This document shows positions 1-10,835 of a stretch of 64,000 nt of DNA, piece after piece; within the stretch, counting starts at the first letter, position 1; each line of letters starts with the position of its first letter. Origin of the DNA: Cavia porcellus (Eukaryota; Chordata; Mammalia; Rodentia; Caviidae); the NCBI RefSeq assembly GCF_034190915.1, contig NW_026947626.1:1-64000 (forward strand). Reading direction: 5' to 3'. The position numbers were made by a program, and so were the translations under genes. The notes below the pieces were generated by a model. The model ran no database searches. It saw only the letters and a program-made list of their open reading frames with translations, and had not been told where the DNA came from.

Positions 1-277
1 GCTCTCGATTCACACACCCTGTGATGTTTTTCTCACTCCTACTAGTGAATGTAATGTAACACACACCCATACAATGCACACCACCCCGTGATATTTTTCT
101 CCGTCCTACTAGTGAATGTAATGTAACACACACCCATACAATGCGCACCACCTCGTGATGTTTTTCTCACTCCTATAGTGAATGTAATGTAACACACACC
201 CATACAATGCCCACCACCCCGCGATCTTTTTCAGAAACCTATCCTACATTGCCACTGCATGTTCCCTGACCTCCCAT

Positions 278-340
278 GCTGACCACCATACATGCACTCA
301 AGACCCTCCGATTCACACCACCCCCTGTATGTTGTACTGA
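278..340 (+). repeat. Truncated C module
   Basis: After a B module the expected CGGTGCTTTTCTCC head and following TACATTGCC block are missing or scrambled (ACCATACATGCACTCAAG), and the sequence resumes at ACCCTCCGATTCACACC. An extra CTGTATGTTGTAC stretch precedes the next A module. This is the most scrambled module junction I saw. Confidence 0.75.
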
Positions 341-1078
341 TGTTTTTCTCACTCCTACTAGTGAATGTAATGTAACACACACCCATACAATGCGCACCAC
401 CGCTTTTTCAGAAACCTATCCTACATTGCCACTGCATGTTACCTGTCCTCCCCATGCTGACCACCCGCGGTGCTTTTCTCCATCCTACATTGCACTGTAT
501 CCTATTCAGACCCTCCGATTCACCCCACCCCGTGATGTTTTTCTCCTCCTATAGTGAATGTAATGTAACACACACCCATACAGTGCGCACCACCCCGTGA
601 TGTTTTTCTCACTCCTACTAGTGAATGTAATGTAACACACACCCATACAATGCGCACCACCCCGCGATGTTTTTCAGAAACCTATCCTACATTGCAACTG
701 CATGTTCCCTGACCTCCCATGCTGACCACCCCGCGGTGCTTTTCTCCATCCTACATTGCCACTCACTGCCTATCCTAATTCAGAACTTCCGATTCACACC
801 ACCCCGTGATGTTTTTCTCACTCCTACTAGTGAATGTAATGTAACACACACACATACAATGCGCACCACCCCAGGTTTTCTCACTCCTACTAGTGAGTGT
901 AATGTAACACACACCCATACAATGCGGACCACCCCGCGACATTTTTCAGAAACCTATCCTACATTGCCACTGCATGTTCCCTCACGTCCCCATGCTGACC
1001 ACCCCGCGCTGCTTTTCTCCATCCTACATTGCCACTCACTGCCTATCCTAATTCAGACCCTCCGATTCAACCCGCCCC

Positions 1079-1265
1079 GTGATGTTTTTCTCACTCCTAC
1101 TAGTCAATGTAATGCACACCCGCACCAGTGATGTTTTTCTCATTCCTACTTGTGAATGTAATGTAACACACACCCATACAATGCGGCCACTGCATGTTCC
1201 CTGACCTCCCGATTCTGACAACCCCGCGGTGCTTCCTAATTCAGACCCTCCGATTCACACCACCC
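1079..1265 (+). repeat. Run of truncated A, B and C modules
   Basis: A C module ends near 1078. The next A (about 1079-1127) jumps from GTCAATGTAATG to CACACCCGCACC and so lacks part of its CA-rich tail. The following A near 1128 joins directly into the middle of a B (TGCGGCCACTGCATG), losing the B head. The next C (1227) jumps from CGGTGCTT to CCTAATTCAG. Three internal deletions in under 200 bp make this a local hot spot of damage. Confidence 0.78.
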
Positions 1266-2272
1266 CGTGATGTTTTTCTCACTCCTACTAGTGAATGTAA
1301 TGTAACACACACCCATACAATGTTCTCCACCACGTGATGTTTTCTCACTCCTACTAGTGAATGTAACACACACCCATACAATGCGCACCACCCCGCGATG
1401 TTTTTCAGAAACATATCCGACATTGCCACTGCATGATCCCTGACCTCCCCATGATGACCACCCGCGGTGCTTCTCCATCCTACATTGCCACTCACTGCCT
1501 ATCCTAATTCAGACCTCCGATTCACACCACCCCGTGATGTTTTTCTCACTCCTACTAGTGAAACACACACCCATACAATGCCCACCACCCCGTGATGTTT
1601 TTCTCACTCCTACTAGTGAATGTAATGTAACACACACCCATACAATGCGCACCACCCCGCGATGTTTTTCCGATACCTATCCTACATTGCCACTGCATAT
1701 TCCCTGACCTCCCCATGCTGACCACCCCGCGGTGCTTTTCTCCATCCTACATTGCCACTCACTGCCTATCCTAATTCAGACCCTCCGATTCACACCACCC
1801 CGTGATGTTTTTCTCACTCCTACTAGTGAATGTAATGTAACACACACGCATACAATGCGCACCACCCCGTCATGTTTTTCTCACTCCTACTAGTGAATGT
1901 AATGTAACACACACCCATACAATGCGCACCACCCCGCGATGTTTTTCAGAAACTATCCTACATTGCCACTGCATGTTCCCTGACCTCCCCATGCTGACCA
2001 CCCCGCGGTGCTTTTCTCCATCCTACATTGCCACTCACTGCCTATCCTACTTCAGACCCTCCGATTCACACCACCCCGTGATGTTTTTCTCACTCCTACT
2101 AGTGAATGTAATGTAACACACACCCATACAATGCGCACCACTCCGCACTGTTTTTCAGAAACTATCCGACTTGCCTCAACATGCTGACCACCCCGCGGTG
2201 CTTTTCTCCATCCCACATTGCCACTCACTGCCTATCCTAATTCAGACCCTCGGATTCACACCACCCCGTGAT

Positions 2273-5200
2273 GTTTTTCTCACTCCTACTAGTCAATGTA
2301 ATGTAACACACACCCATACAATGCGCACCACCCCGTGATGTTTTTCTCACTCCTACTAGTGAATGTAATGTAACACACACCCATACAATGCGCACCACCC
2401 CGTGATGTTTTTCAGAAAACTATCCTACATTGCCAATGCATGTTCCCTGACCTCTCCATGCTGACCACCCCGCGGTGCTTTTCTCCATCTTACATTGCCA
2501 CTCACTGCCTATCCTAAATTCCAGACCCTCCGATTCACACCACCCCGTGATGTTTTTCTCACTCCTACTAGTGAATGTAATGTAACACACACCCATACAA
2601 TGCCCACCACCCCGTGATGTTTTCTCACTCCTACTAGTGAATGTAATGTAACACACACCCATACAATGCGCAACAACCGGGATGTTTTTCAGAAACCGAT
2701 CCTACATTGCCACTGCATGTTCCCTGACCTCCCCATGCTGGACACCCCGCGGTTGCTTTTCTCCATCCTAGATTGCCACTCACTGCCTATCCTAATTGAG
2801 ACCCTCCGATTCACACCACCCCTGTGATGTTTTTCTCAACTCCTAATAGAGAATGTAATGTAACACACACCCATACAATGCACACCACCCCGTGATGTTT
2901 TTCTCACTCCTACTAGTGAATGTAATGTAACACACACCCATACAATGCGCACCACTGGGCGATGTTTTTCAGAAACCTATCCTACATTGCCACTGCATGT
3001 TCCCTGACCTCCCCATGCTGACCACCCCGCGGTGCTTTTCTCCATCCTACATTGCCACTCATTGCCTATCCTAATTCAAACCCTCCGATTCACACCAACC
3101 CGTGATGTTTTTCTCACTCAACTAGTGAATGTAATGTAACACACACCCATACAACGTGCACCACCCCGTGATGTTTTTCTCACTCCTACTAGTTAATGTA
3201 ATGTAACACACACCCACACAATGCGCACCACCCCGCGATGTTTTTCAGAAACCTATCCTACATTGCCACTGCATGTTCCCTGACCTCCCCATGCTGACCA
3301 CCCCGCGGTGCTTTTCTCCATCCTACATTGCCACTCACTGCCTATCTTAATTCAGACCCTCCGATTCACACCACCCCGTGATGATTTTCTCACTCCTACT
3401 AGTGAATGTAATGTAACACACACCCATACAATGCGCACCACCCCGCGATGTTTTTCAGAAACCTATCCTATATTGCCACTGCATGTTCCCTCACGTCCCC
3501 ATGCTGACCACCCCGCGGTGCTTTTCTCCATCCTACATTGCCACTCACTGCCTATCCTAATTCAGACCCTCCGATTCACACCACCCCGTGATGTTTTTCT
3601 CACTCCTACTAGTGAATGTAATGTAACACACACCCATACAATGCGCACCACCCCGAGATGTTTTTTCAGAAACTCTCCTACATTGCCACTGCATGTTCCC
3701 TGACCTCCCCATGCTGACCAACCCGCGGTGCTTTTCTCCATCCTACATTGCCACTCACTGGCTATCCTAATTCAGACCCTCTGATTCACACCACCCCGTG
3801 TTTTTCTCACTCCTACTAGTGAATGTAGTGTAACACACACCCATACAGTGCGCACCACCCGTGATGTTTTTCTCACTCCTACTAGTGAATGTAATGTAAC
3901 ACACACCCATACAATGCGCACCACCCGCGATGTTTTTCAGAAACCTATCCTACATGCCACTGCATGTTCCCTGACCTCCCCTTGCTGACCACCCCGCGAT
4001 GCTTTTCTCCATGCTACATTGCCACTCACTGCCTATCCTAATTCAGACACTCGGATTCACACCACCCCGTGATGTTTTTCTCACTCCTACTAGTGAATGT
4101 AATGTAACACACACCCATACAATGCGCACCACCCCGTGATGTTTTTCTCACTCCTACTAGTGAATGTAATGTAACAAACTCCCATACAATGCGCACCACC
4201 CCGCGATGTTTTTCAGAAACCTATCCTACATTGCCACTGCATGTTCCCTGACCTTCCCATGCTGACCACCCCGCGGTGCTTTCTCCATCCCTACATTGCC
4301 ACTCACTGCCTATCCTAATTCAGACCCTCCGATTCACATCACCCCGTGATGTTTTTCTCACTCCTACTAGTGAATGTAATGTAACACACACCCATAAAAT
4401 GCACACCACCCGTGTTTTTTTTCTCACTCCTACTAGTGAATGTAATGTAACACACACCCATACAATGCACACCACCCCGCGATGTTTTTCAGAAACCTAT
4501 CCTACATTGCCACTGCATGTTCCCTGACCTCCCCATGCTGACCAGGCCGCGGTGCTTTTCTCCATCCTACATTGCCACTCACTGCCTATTCTAATTCAGA
4601 CCCTCCGATTCACACCACCCATGATGTTTTTCTCACTCCTACTAGTGAATGTAATGTAACACACACCCATACAATGCGCACCGCCCCGTGATGTTTTTCT
4701 CACTCCTACTAGTGATGTATGTAACACACACCCAAACAATGCGCACCACCCCGCGATGTTTTTTTCAGAAACCTATCCTACATTGCCACTGCATGTTCCC
4801 TGACCTCCCCATGCTGACCACCCCGCGGTGCTTTTCTCCATCCTACATTGCCACTCACTGCCTATCCTAATTCAGACCCTCCGATTCACACCACCCCGTG
4901 ATGTGTTTCTTCACTCCTACTAGTGAATGTAATGTAACACACACCCATACAATGCGCACCACCCCGTGATGTTTTTCTCACTCCTACTAGTGAATGTAAT
5001 GTAACACACACCCATACAATGCCCACCACCCCATGATGTTTTTCTCACTCCTACTAGTGAATGTAATGTAACACACACCCATACAATGCGCACCACCCCG
5101 CGATGTTTGTCAGAAACCTATGCTACATTGCCACTGCATGTTCCCTGACCTCCCCATGCTGACCACCCCGCGGTGCTTTTCTCCATCCTAAATTGCCACT

Positions 5201-6823
5201 CACTGCCTATCCTAATTCAGACCCTCCGATTCACACCACCCGTGATGTTTTTCTCACTCCTACTATTGAATGTAATGTAACACACACCCATACAATGCAC
5301 ACCACCCCGTGATGTTTTTCTCACTCCTACAAGTGAATGTAATGTAACACACACCCATACAATGCGCACCACCGGGCGATGTTTTTCAGAAACCTATCCT
5401 ACATTGCCACTGCATGTTCCCTGACCTCCCCATGCTGACCACCCCGCGGTGCTTTTCTCCATCCTACATTGCCACTCACTGCCTATCCTAATTCAGACCC
5501 TCCGATTCACACCACCCCGTGATGTTTTCTCAGTCCAACTAGTGAATGTAATGTAACACACACCCATACAATGCGCACCACCCTTGATGTTTTCTCACTC
5601 CTACTAGTTAATATAATGTAACACACACCCATACAATGCGCACCACCCCGCGATGTTTTTCAGAACCTATCCTACATTGCCATTGCATGTTCCCTGACCT
5701 CCCCATGCTGACCACCCCGCGGTGCTTTTCTCCATCCTACATTGCCACTCACTGCCTATCCTAATTCAGACCCTCCGATTTACACCAAACCGTGATATTT
5801 TTCTCACTCCTACTAGTGAATGTAATGTAACACACACCAATACAATGCGCACCACCCCGTGATGTTTTTCTCAATCCTACTAGTGAATGTAATGTAACAC
5901 ACACCCATACAATGCACACCACCCGCGATGTTTTTCAGAAACCTATCCTACATTGCCACTGCATGTTCCCTGACCTCCCCATGCTGACCACCCCGCGGTG
6001 CTTTTCTCCATCCTACATTGCACTCACTGCCTATCCTAATTCAGACCCTACGATTCACACCACCCCGTGATGTTTTCCTCACTCCTACTAGTGAATGTAA
6101 TGTAACACACACCCATACAATGCGCCACCACCCCCTGATGTTTTTCTCACTCCTACTAGTGAATGTAATGTAACACACACCCATACAATGCGCACCACCC
6201 CGCCATGTTTTTCAGAAACCTATCCTACATTGCCACTGCATGTTCCCTGACCTCCCCATGATGACCACCCCGCGGTGCTTTTCTCCATCCTACATTGCCA
6301 CTCACTGCCTATCCTAATTCAGACCCTCCGATTCACACCACCCGTGATGTTTTTCTCACTCCTACTAGTGAATGTAATGTAACACACACCCATACAATGC
6401 ACACCACCCTGTGATGTTTTTCTCACTCCTACTAGTGAATGTAATGTAACACACACCCATACAATGCGCACCACCCCGCGATGTTTTTCAGAAACCTATC
6501 CTACATTGCCACTGCATGTTCCCTGACTCTCCATGCTGACCACCTCGCGGTGCTTTTCTCCATCCTACATTGCCACTCACTGCCTATCCTACTTCAGACC
6601 CTCCGATTCACACCACCCCGTGATGTTTTTCTCACTCCTACTAGTGAATGTAATGTAACACACACCCATACAATGCGCACCACCCCGTGATGTGTTTCTC
6701 ACTCCTACTTGTGAATGTAATGTAACACACACCCATACAATGCGCACCACCCCGCGCTGTTTTTCAGAAACCTATCCTACATTGCCATGGCATGTTCCCT
6801 GACCTCCCCATGCTGACCACCCG
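2273..6823 (+). repeat. Array segment, mainly AABC units; contains the left copy of an ~8.08-kb-offset duplication
   Basis: C starts at 2473, 2750, 3030, 3306, 3516, 3726, 3997, 4274, 4550, 4826, 5171, 5447, 5720, 5996, 6273, 6548 and 6824. Two successive one-A units (3306-3725) and one three-A unit (4826-5170) interrupt the regular AABC order. From about 3516 to 6.6 kb the rare variants are shared, in the same order, with 11594 to 14.7 kb. The 2.4-3.1 kb part also shares variants with 19.1-19.8 kb at an offset of about 16,672 bp. No gene or other element is present. Confidence 0.88.
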
Positions 6824-7234
6824 CGGTGCTTTTCTCCAGCCTACATTGCCACTCACTGCCTATCCTAATCCAGATGCTCCGATTCACACCACCCTGTGAT
6901 GTTTTTATCACTCCTACTAGTGAATGTAATGTAACACACACCCATACAATGCACACCACCCCGTGATATTTTTCTCACTCCTACTAGTGAATGTAATGTA
7001 ACACACACCCATACAATGCGCAACACCCCGTGATGTTTTTCTCACTCCTACTAGTGAATGTAATGTAACACACACCCATAAAATGCGCACCACCCCGTGA
7101 TGTTTTTCTCACTCCTACTAGTGAATGTAATGTAACACACACCCATACAATGCCCACCACCCCGCGATCTTTTTCAGAAACCTATCCTACATTGCCACTG
7201 CATGTTCCCTGACCTCCCCATGCTGACCACACCG
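6824..7234 (+). repeat. Four-A unit (C-A-A-A-A-B, 411 bp)
   Basis: Successive C starts are 411 bp apart, which is 277 plus two extra 67-bp A modules. Bodies are near consensus, so the gain looks like simple unequal exchange between A modules. Confidence 0.9.
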
Positions 7235-10200
7235 CGGTGCTTTTCTCCATCCTACATTGCCACTCACTGCCTATCCTAATTCAGACCCTCCGATTCACAC
7301 CACCCCGTGATGTTTTTCTCACTCCTACTAGTGAATGTAATGTAACACACACCCATACAATGCGCACCACCCCGTGATGTTCTTCTCACTCCTACTAGTG
7401 AATGTAATGTAACACACACCCATACAATGCGCACCACCCCGCGATGTTTTTCAGAAACCTATCCTACTTTGCGACTGCATGTTCCCGTGACCTCCCCATG
7501 CTGACCACCCCGCGGTGCTTTTTTCCATCGTACGTTGCCACTCACTGCCTATCCTAATTCAGACCCTCCGATTCACACCACCCCGTGATGTTTTTCTCAC
7601 TCCTACTAGTGAATGTAATGTAACACACACCCATACAATGCGCACCACCCCGTGATGTTCTTCTCACTCCTACTAGTGAATGTAATGTAACACACACCCA
7701 TACAATGCGCACCACCCCGCGATGTTTTTCAGAAACCTATCCTACTTTGCGACTGCATGTTCCGTGACCTCCCCATGCTGACCACCCCGCGGTGCTTTCT
7801 TCCATCCTACGTTGCCACTCACTGCCTATCCTAATTAGGACCCTCCGATTCACAAAACCCCGTGATGTTTTTCTCACTCCTACTAGTGAATGTAATGTAA
7901 CACACACCCATACAATGCGCACTACCCCGTGATGTTTTTCTCATTCCTACTTGTGAATGTAATGTAACACACACCCATACAATGCGCACCACCCCGCGAT
8001 GTTTTTCAGAAACCTATCCTACATTGCCACTGCATGTTCCCTGACCTCCCCATGCTGACCACCCCGCGTTGCTTTTCTCCATCCTACATTGCCACTCACT
8101 GCCTATCCTAATTCAGACCCTCCGATTCACACCACCCCGTGATGTTTTTCTCACTCCTACTAGTGAATGTAATGTAACACACACCCATACAATGCGCACC
8201 ACCCCGTGATGTTTTTCTCACTCCTACTAGTGAATGTAATGTAATACACACACATACAACGCGCACCACCCCGCGATGTTTTTGTGGAAACCTATCCTAC
8301 ATTGCCACTGCATGTTCCCTGAGTTCCCCATGCTGACCACCCCGCGGTGCTTTTCTCCATCCTACATTGCCACTCACTGCCTATCCTAATTCAGACCCTC
8401 CGATTCACACCACCCCGTGATGTTTTTCTCACTCTTACTAGTGAATGTAATGTAACACACACCCATACAATGCGCACCACCCCGTGCTGTTTTTCTCACT
8501 CCTACTAATGAATGTAATGTAACACACACCCATACAATGCGCACCACCCCGCGATGTTTTTCAGAAACCTATCCTACATTGCCACTGCATGTTCCCTGAC
8601 CTCCCCATGCTGACCACCCCGCGGTGCTTTTCTCCATCCTACATTGCAACTCACTGCCTATCCTAATTCAGAACCTCCGATTCACACCACCCCGTGTAGT
8701 TTTTCTCACTCCTACTAGTGAATGTAATGTAACACACACCCATACAATGCGCACCACCCCGTGATGTTTTTCTCACTCCTACTAGTGAATGTAATGTAAC
8801 ACACACCCATACAATGCGCACCACCCCGCGATGTTTTTCAGAAACCTATCCTACATTGCCACTGCATGTTCCCTGACCTCCCCATGCTGACCACCCCGCG
8901 GTGCTTTTCTCCATTCTACATTGCCACTCACTGCCTATCCTACTTCAGACCCTCCGATTCACACCACCCCGTGATGTTTTTCTCACTCCTACTAGTGAAT
9001 GTAATGTAACACACACCCATACAATGCGCACCACTCCGCGCTGTTTTTCAGAAACCTATCCGACTTGCCACTGCATGTTCCCTGACCTCAACATGCTGAC
9101 CACCCCGCGGTGCTTTTCTCCATCCTACATTGCCACTCACTGCCTATCCTAATTCAGACCCTCCGATTCACACCACCCCTGATGTTTTTCTCACTCCTAC
9201 TAGTGAATGTAATGTAACACACACCCATACAATGCGCACCACCCCGTGATGTTTTTCTCACTCCTACTAGTGAATGTAATGTAACACACACCCATACAAT
9301 GTTCTCCACCCCGTGATGTTTTTCTCACTCCTACTAGTGAATGTAACACACACCGATACAATGCGCACCACCCCGCGATGTTTTTCTGAAACATATCCGA
9401 CATTGCCACTGCATGATCCCTGACCTCCCCATGATGACCACCCCGCGGTGCTTTTCTCCATCCTACATTGCCACTCACTGCCTATCCTAATTCAGACCCT
9501 CCGATTCACACCACACCGTGATATTTTTCTCACTCCTACTAGTGAATGTAATGTAACACACACCCATACAATGCGCACCACCCCGTGCTGTTTTTCTCAC
9601 TCCTACTAGTGAATGTAATGTAACACACACCCATACAATGCGCACCACCCCGCGATGTTTTTCAGAAACCTATGCTACATTGCCACTGCATGTTCCCTGA
9701 CCTCCCATTGCTGACCACCCCGTGGTGCTTTTCTCCATCCTACATTGCCACTCACTGCCTATCCTAATTCAGACCCTACGATTCACACCACCCCGTGATG
9801 TTTTTCTCACTCCTACTAGTGAATGTAATGTAACACACACCCATACAATGCGCACCACCCCGTGATGTTTTTCTCACTCCTACTAGTGAATGTAATGTAA
9901 CACACACCCATACAATGCGCACCACCCCGCGATGTTTTTCAGAAACCTATCCTACATTGCCACTGCATGATCCCTGACCTCCCCATGATGACCATCCCGC
10001 GGTGCTTTTCTCCATCCTCCATTGCCACTCACTGCCTATCCTAATTCAGACCCTCCGATTCACACCACCCCGTGATGTTTTTCTCACTCCTACTAGTGAA
10101 TGTAATGTAACACACACCCATACAATGCCCACCACCCCGTGATGTTTTTCTCACTCCTACTAGTGAATGTAATGTAACACACACCCATACAATGCGCACC

Positions 10201-10276
10201 ACCCCGCGATGTTTTTCCGATACCTATCCTACATTGCCACTGCATGTTCCCTGACCTCCCCATGCTGACCACCCCG

Positions 10277-10349
10277 CGGTGCTTTTCTCCATCCTACATT
10301 GCCACTCACTGCCTATCCTAATTCAGACCCTCCGATTCACACCACCCCG
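10277..10349 (+). repeat. Module C, type copy (73 bp)
   Basis: The head is CGGTGCTTTTCTCCATCC, then TACATTGCCACTCACTGCC, TATCCTAATTCAGACC, CTCCGATTCA and the end CACCACCCCG. C almost always directly follows B and occurs once per unit. It holds two ATTCA copies separated by 9 bases, which explains a recurrent 14-bp deletion elsewhere in the array. It has three of the unit's nine CpG sites. Confidence 0.93.
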
Positions 10350-10416
10350 TGATGTTTTTCTCACTCCTACTAGTGAATGTAATGTAACACACACCCATAC
10401 AATGCGCACCACCCCG
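10350..10416 (+). repeat. Module A, type copy (67 bp)
   Basis: The head is TGATGTTTTTCTCACTCC, then CTACTAGTGAATG, a short internal duplication ATGTAATGTAA, a CA-rich stretch CACACACCCATACAATG, GCGC, and the shared end CACCACCCCG. It is the most copy-variable module: 1 to 6 in a row. It is the most diverged from B and C in its middle, but shares their head, the TCCTAC block and the end. The unusual Rap1-like string ACCCATACA lies at bases 45-53. Confidence 0.93.
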
Positions 10417-10483
10417 TGATGTTTTTCTCACTCCTACTAGTGAATGTAATGTAACACACACCCATACAATGCGCACCACCCCG

Positions 10484-10553
10484 CGATGTTTTTCAGAAAC
10501 CTATCCTACATTGCCACTGCATGTTCCCTGACCTCCCCATGCTGACCACCCCG
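10484..10553 (+). repeat. Module B, type copy (70 bp)
   Basis: The head is CGATGTTTTTCAGAAACC, followed by TATCCTACATTGCCACTGCATG, here written only as part of the 70-bp module, then a CT-rich part and GACCACCCCG. Its bases 20-35 are nearly identical to bases 15-31 of module C, so B and C are closer to each other than to A. Visible B subtypes across the window include heads with GATC in place of GATG, CCGATACC in place of CAGAAACC, a GGGCGATG head, and a body reading CTTTGCCACTACATG. Confidence 0.93.
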
Positions 10554-10835
10554 CGGTGCTTTTCTCCATCCTACATTGCCACTCACTGCCTATCCTACTT
10601 CAGACCCTCCGATTCACACCACCCCGTGATGTTTTTCTCACTCCTACTAGTGAATGTAATGTAACACACACCCATACAATGCGCACCACTCCGCGCTGTT
10701 TTTCAGAAACCTATCCGACTTGCCACTGCATGTTCCCTGACCTCAACATGCTGACCACCCCGCGGTGCTTTTCTCCATCCTACATTGCCACTCACTGCCT
10801 ATCCTAATTCAGACCCTCGGATTCACACCACCCCG

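Larger units (their letters stand above)
1..2272 (+). repeat. Degenerate left segment of the array with truncated modules
   Basis: Modules are still A, B and C but the register is broken more often than anywhere else. C starts at about 468, 734, 1007, 1227, 1465, 1730, 2006 and 2196 give spacings of 266, 273, 220, 238, 265, 276 and 190 bp instead of 277 or 210. Losses include most of a C module near 280-330, part of an A near 1100-1130, the first half of B and much of C near 1186-1260, eight bases of an A near 1560, and part of B near 2160-2185. The region holds only damaged satellite. It may be older or nearer an array edge; the window does not show the edge. Confidence 0.85.
10277..10553 (+). 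repeat. Reference 277-bp higher-order repeat unit (C-A-A-B)
   Basis: This unit matches the apparent consensus throughout and serves as a type copy. Order is C 10277-10349, A 10350-10416, A 10417-10483, B 10484-10553. The phase is arbitrary, since A-A-B-C describes the same array. The CACCACCCCG end of each module is followed by a base that distinguishes types: T before GATG for A, C before GATG for B, and C before GGTG for C. The B-to-C junction forms a CCGCGG (SacII) palindrome and each A holds ACTAGT (SpeI). Length 277 is 67+67+70+73. It is the unit of most later insertions and deletions in the array. Confidence 0.95.
7235..10835 (+). repeat. Array segment with a 1,655-bp-offset duplication
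   Basis: C starts run 7513, 7790, 8067, 8345, 8622, 8899, 9108, 9446, 9723, 10000, 10277, 10554, 10763. The one-A units at 8899-9107 and 10554-10762 share the same rare variants (TACTTCAG in C, a CTCCGCGCTG head, CCGACTTGCC and CTCAACATG in B), 1,655 bp apart. Part of 9.2-10.8 kb also matches 1.3-2.3 kb, for instance the TGTTCTCC variant near 1321 and 9300 and the CCGATACC B module near 1670 and 10215. No gene is present. Confidence 0.88.

Noticed and set aside
278..340. Transposon insertion at the scrambled C module
   Set aside because: The odd sequence is only a few tens of bases, with no terminal repeats or target duplication; a deletion with small rearrangement is simpler.
667..1131. Longest open frame on the + strand, about 154 codons
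   Set aside because: It runs through B, C and A modules and is open only because local indels reset the frame. Its peptide is the translated repeat (HTHTMRTTP-like motifs), with no domain, and elsewhere the same modules are closed.
10385..10402. Telomeric repeat or CA microsatellite
   Set aside because: The CACACACCC string is short and occurs once per A module; no TTAGGG-type or long CA tract is present.
10277..10553. CENP-B box
   Set aside because: The consensus unit has no TTCG followed at the right distance by CGGG on either strand; a variant-by-variant scan was not done.
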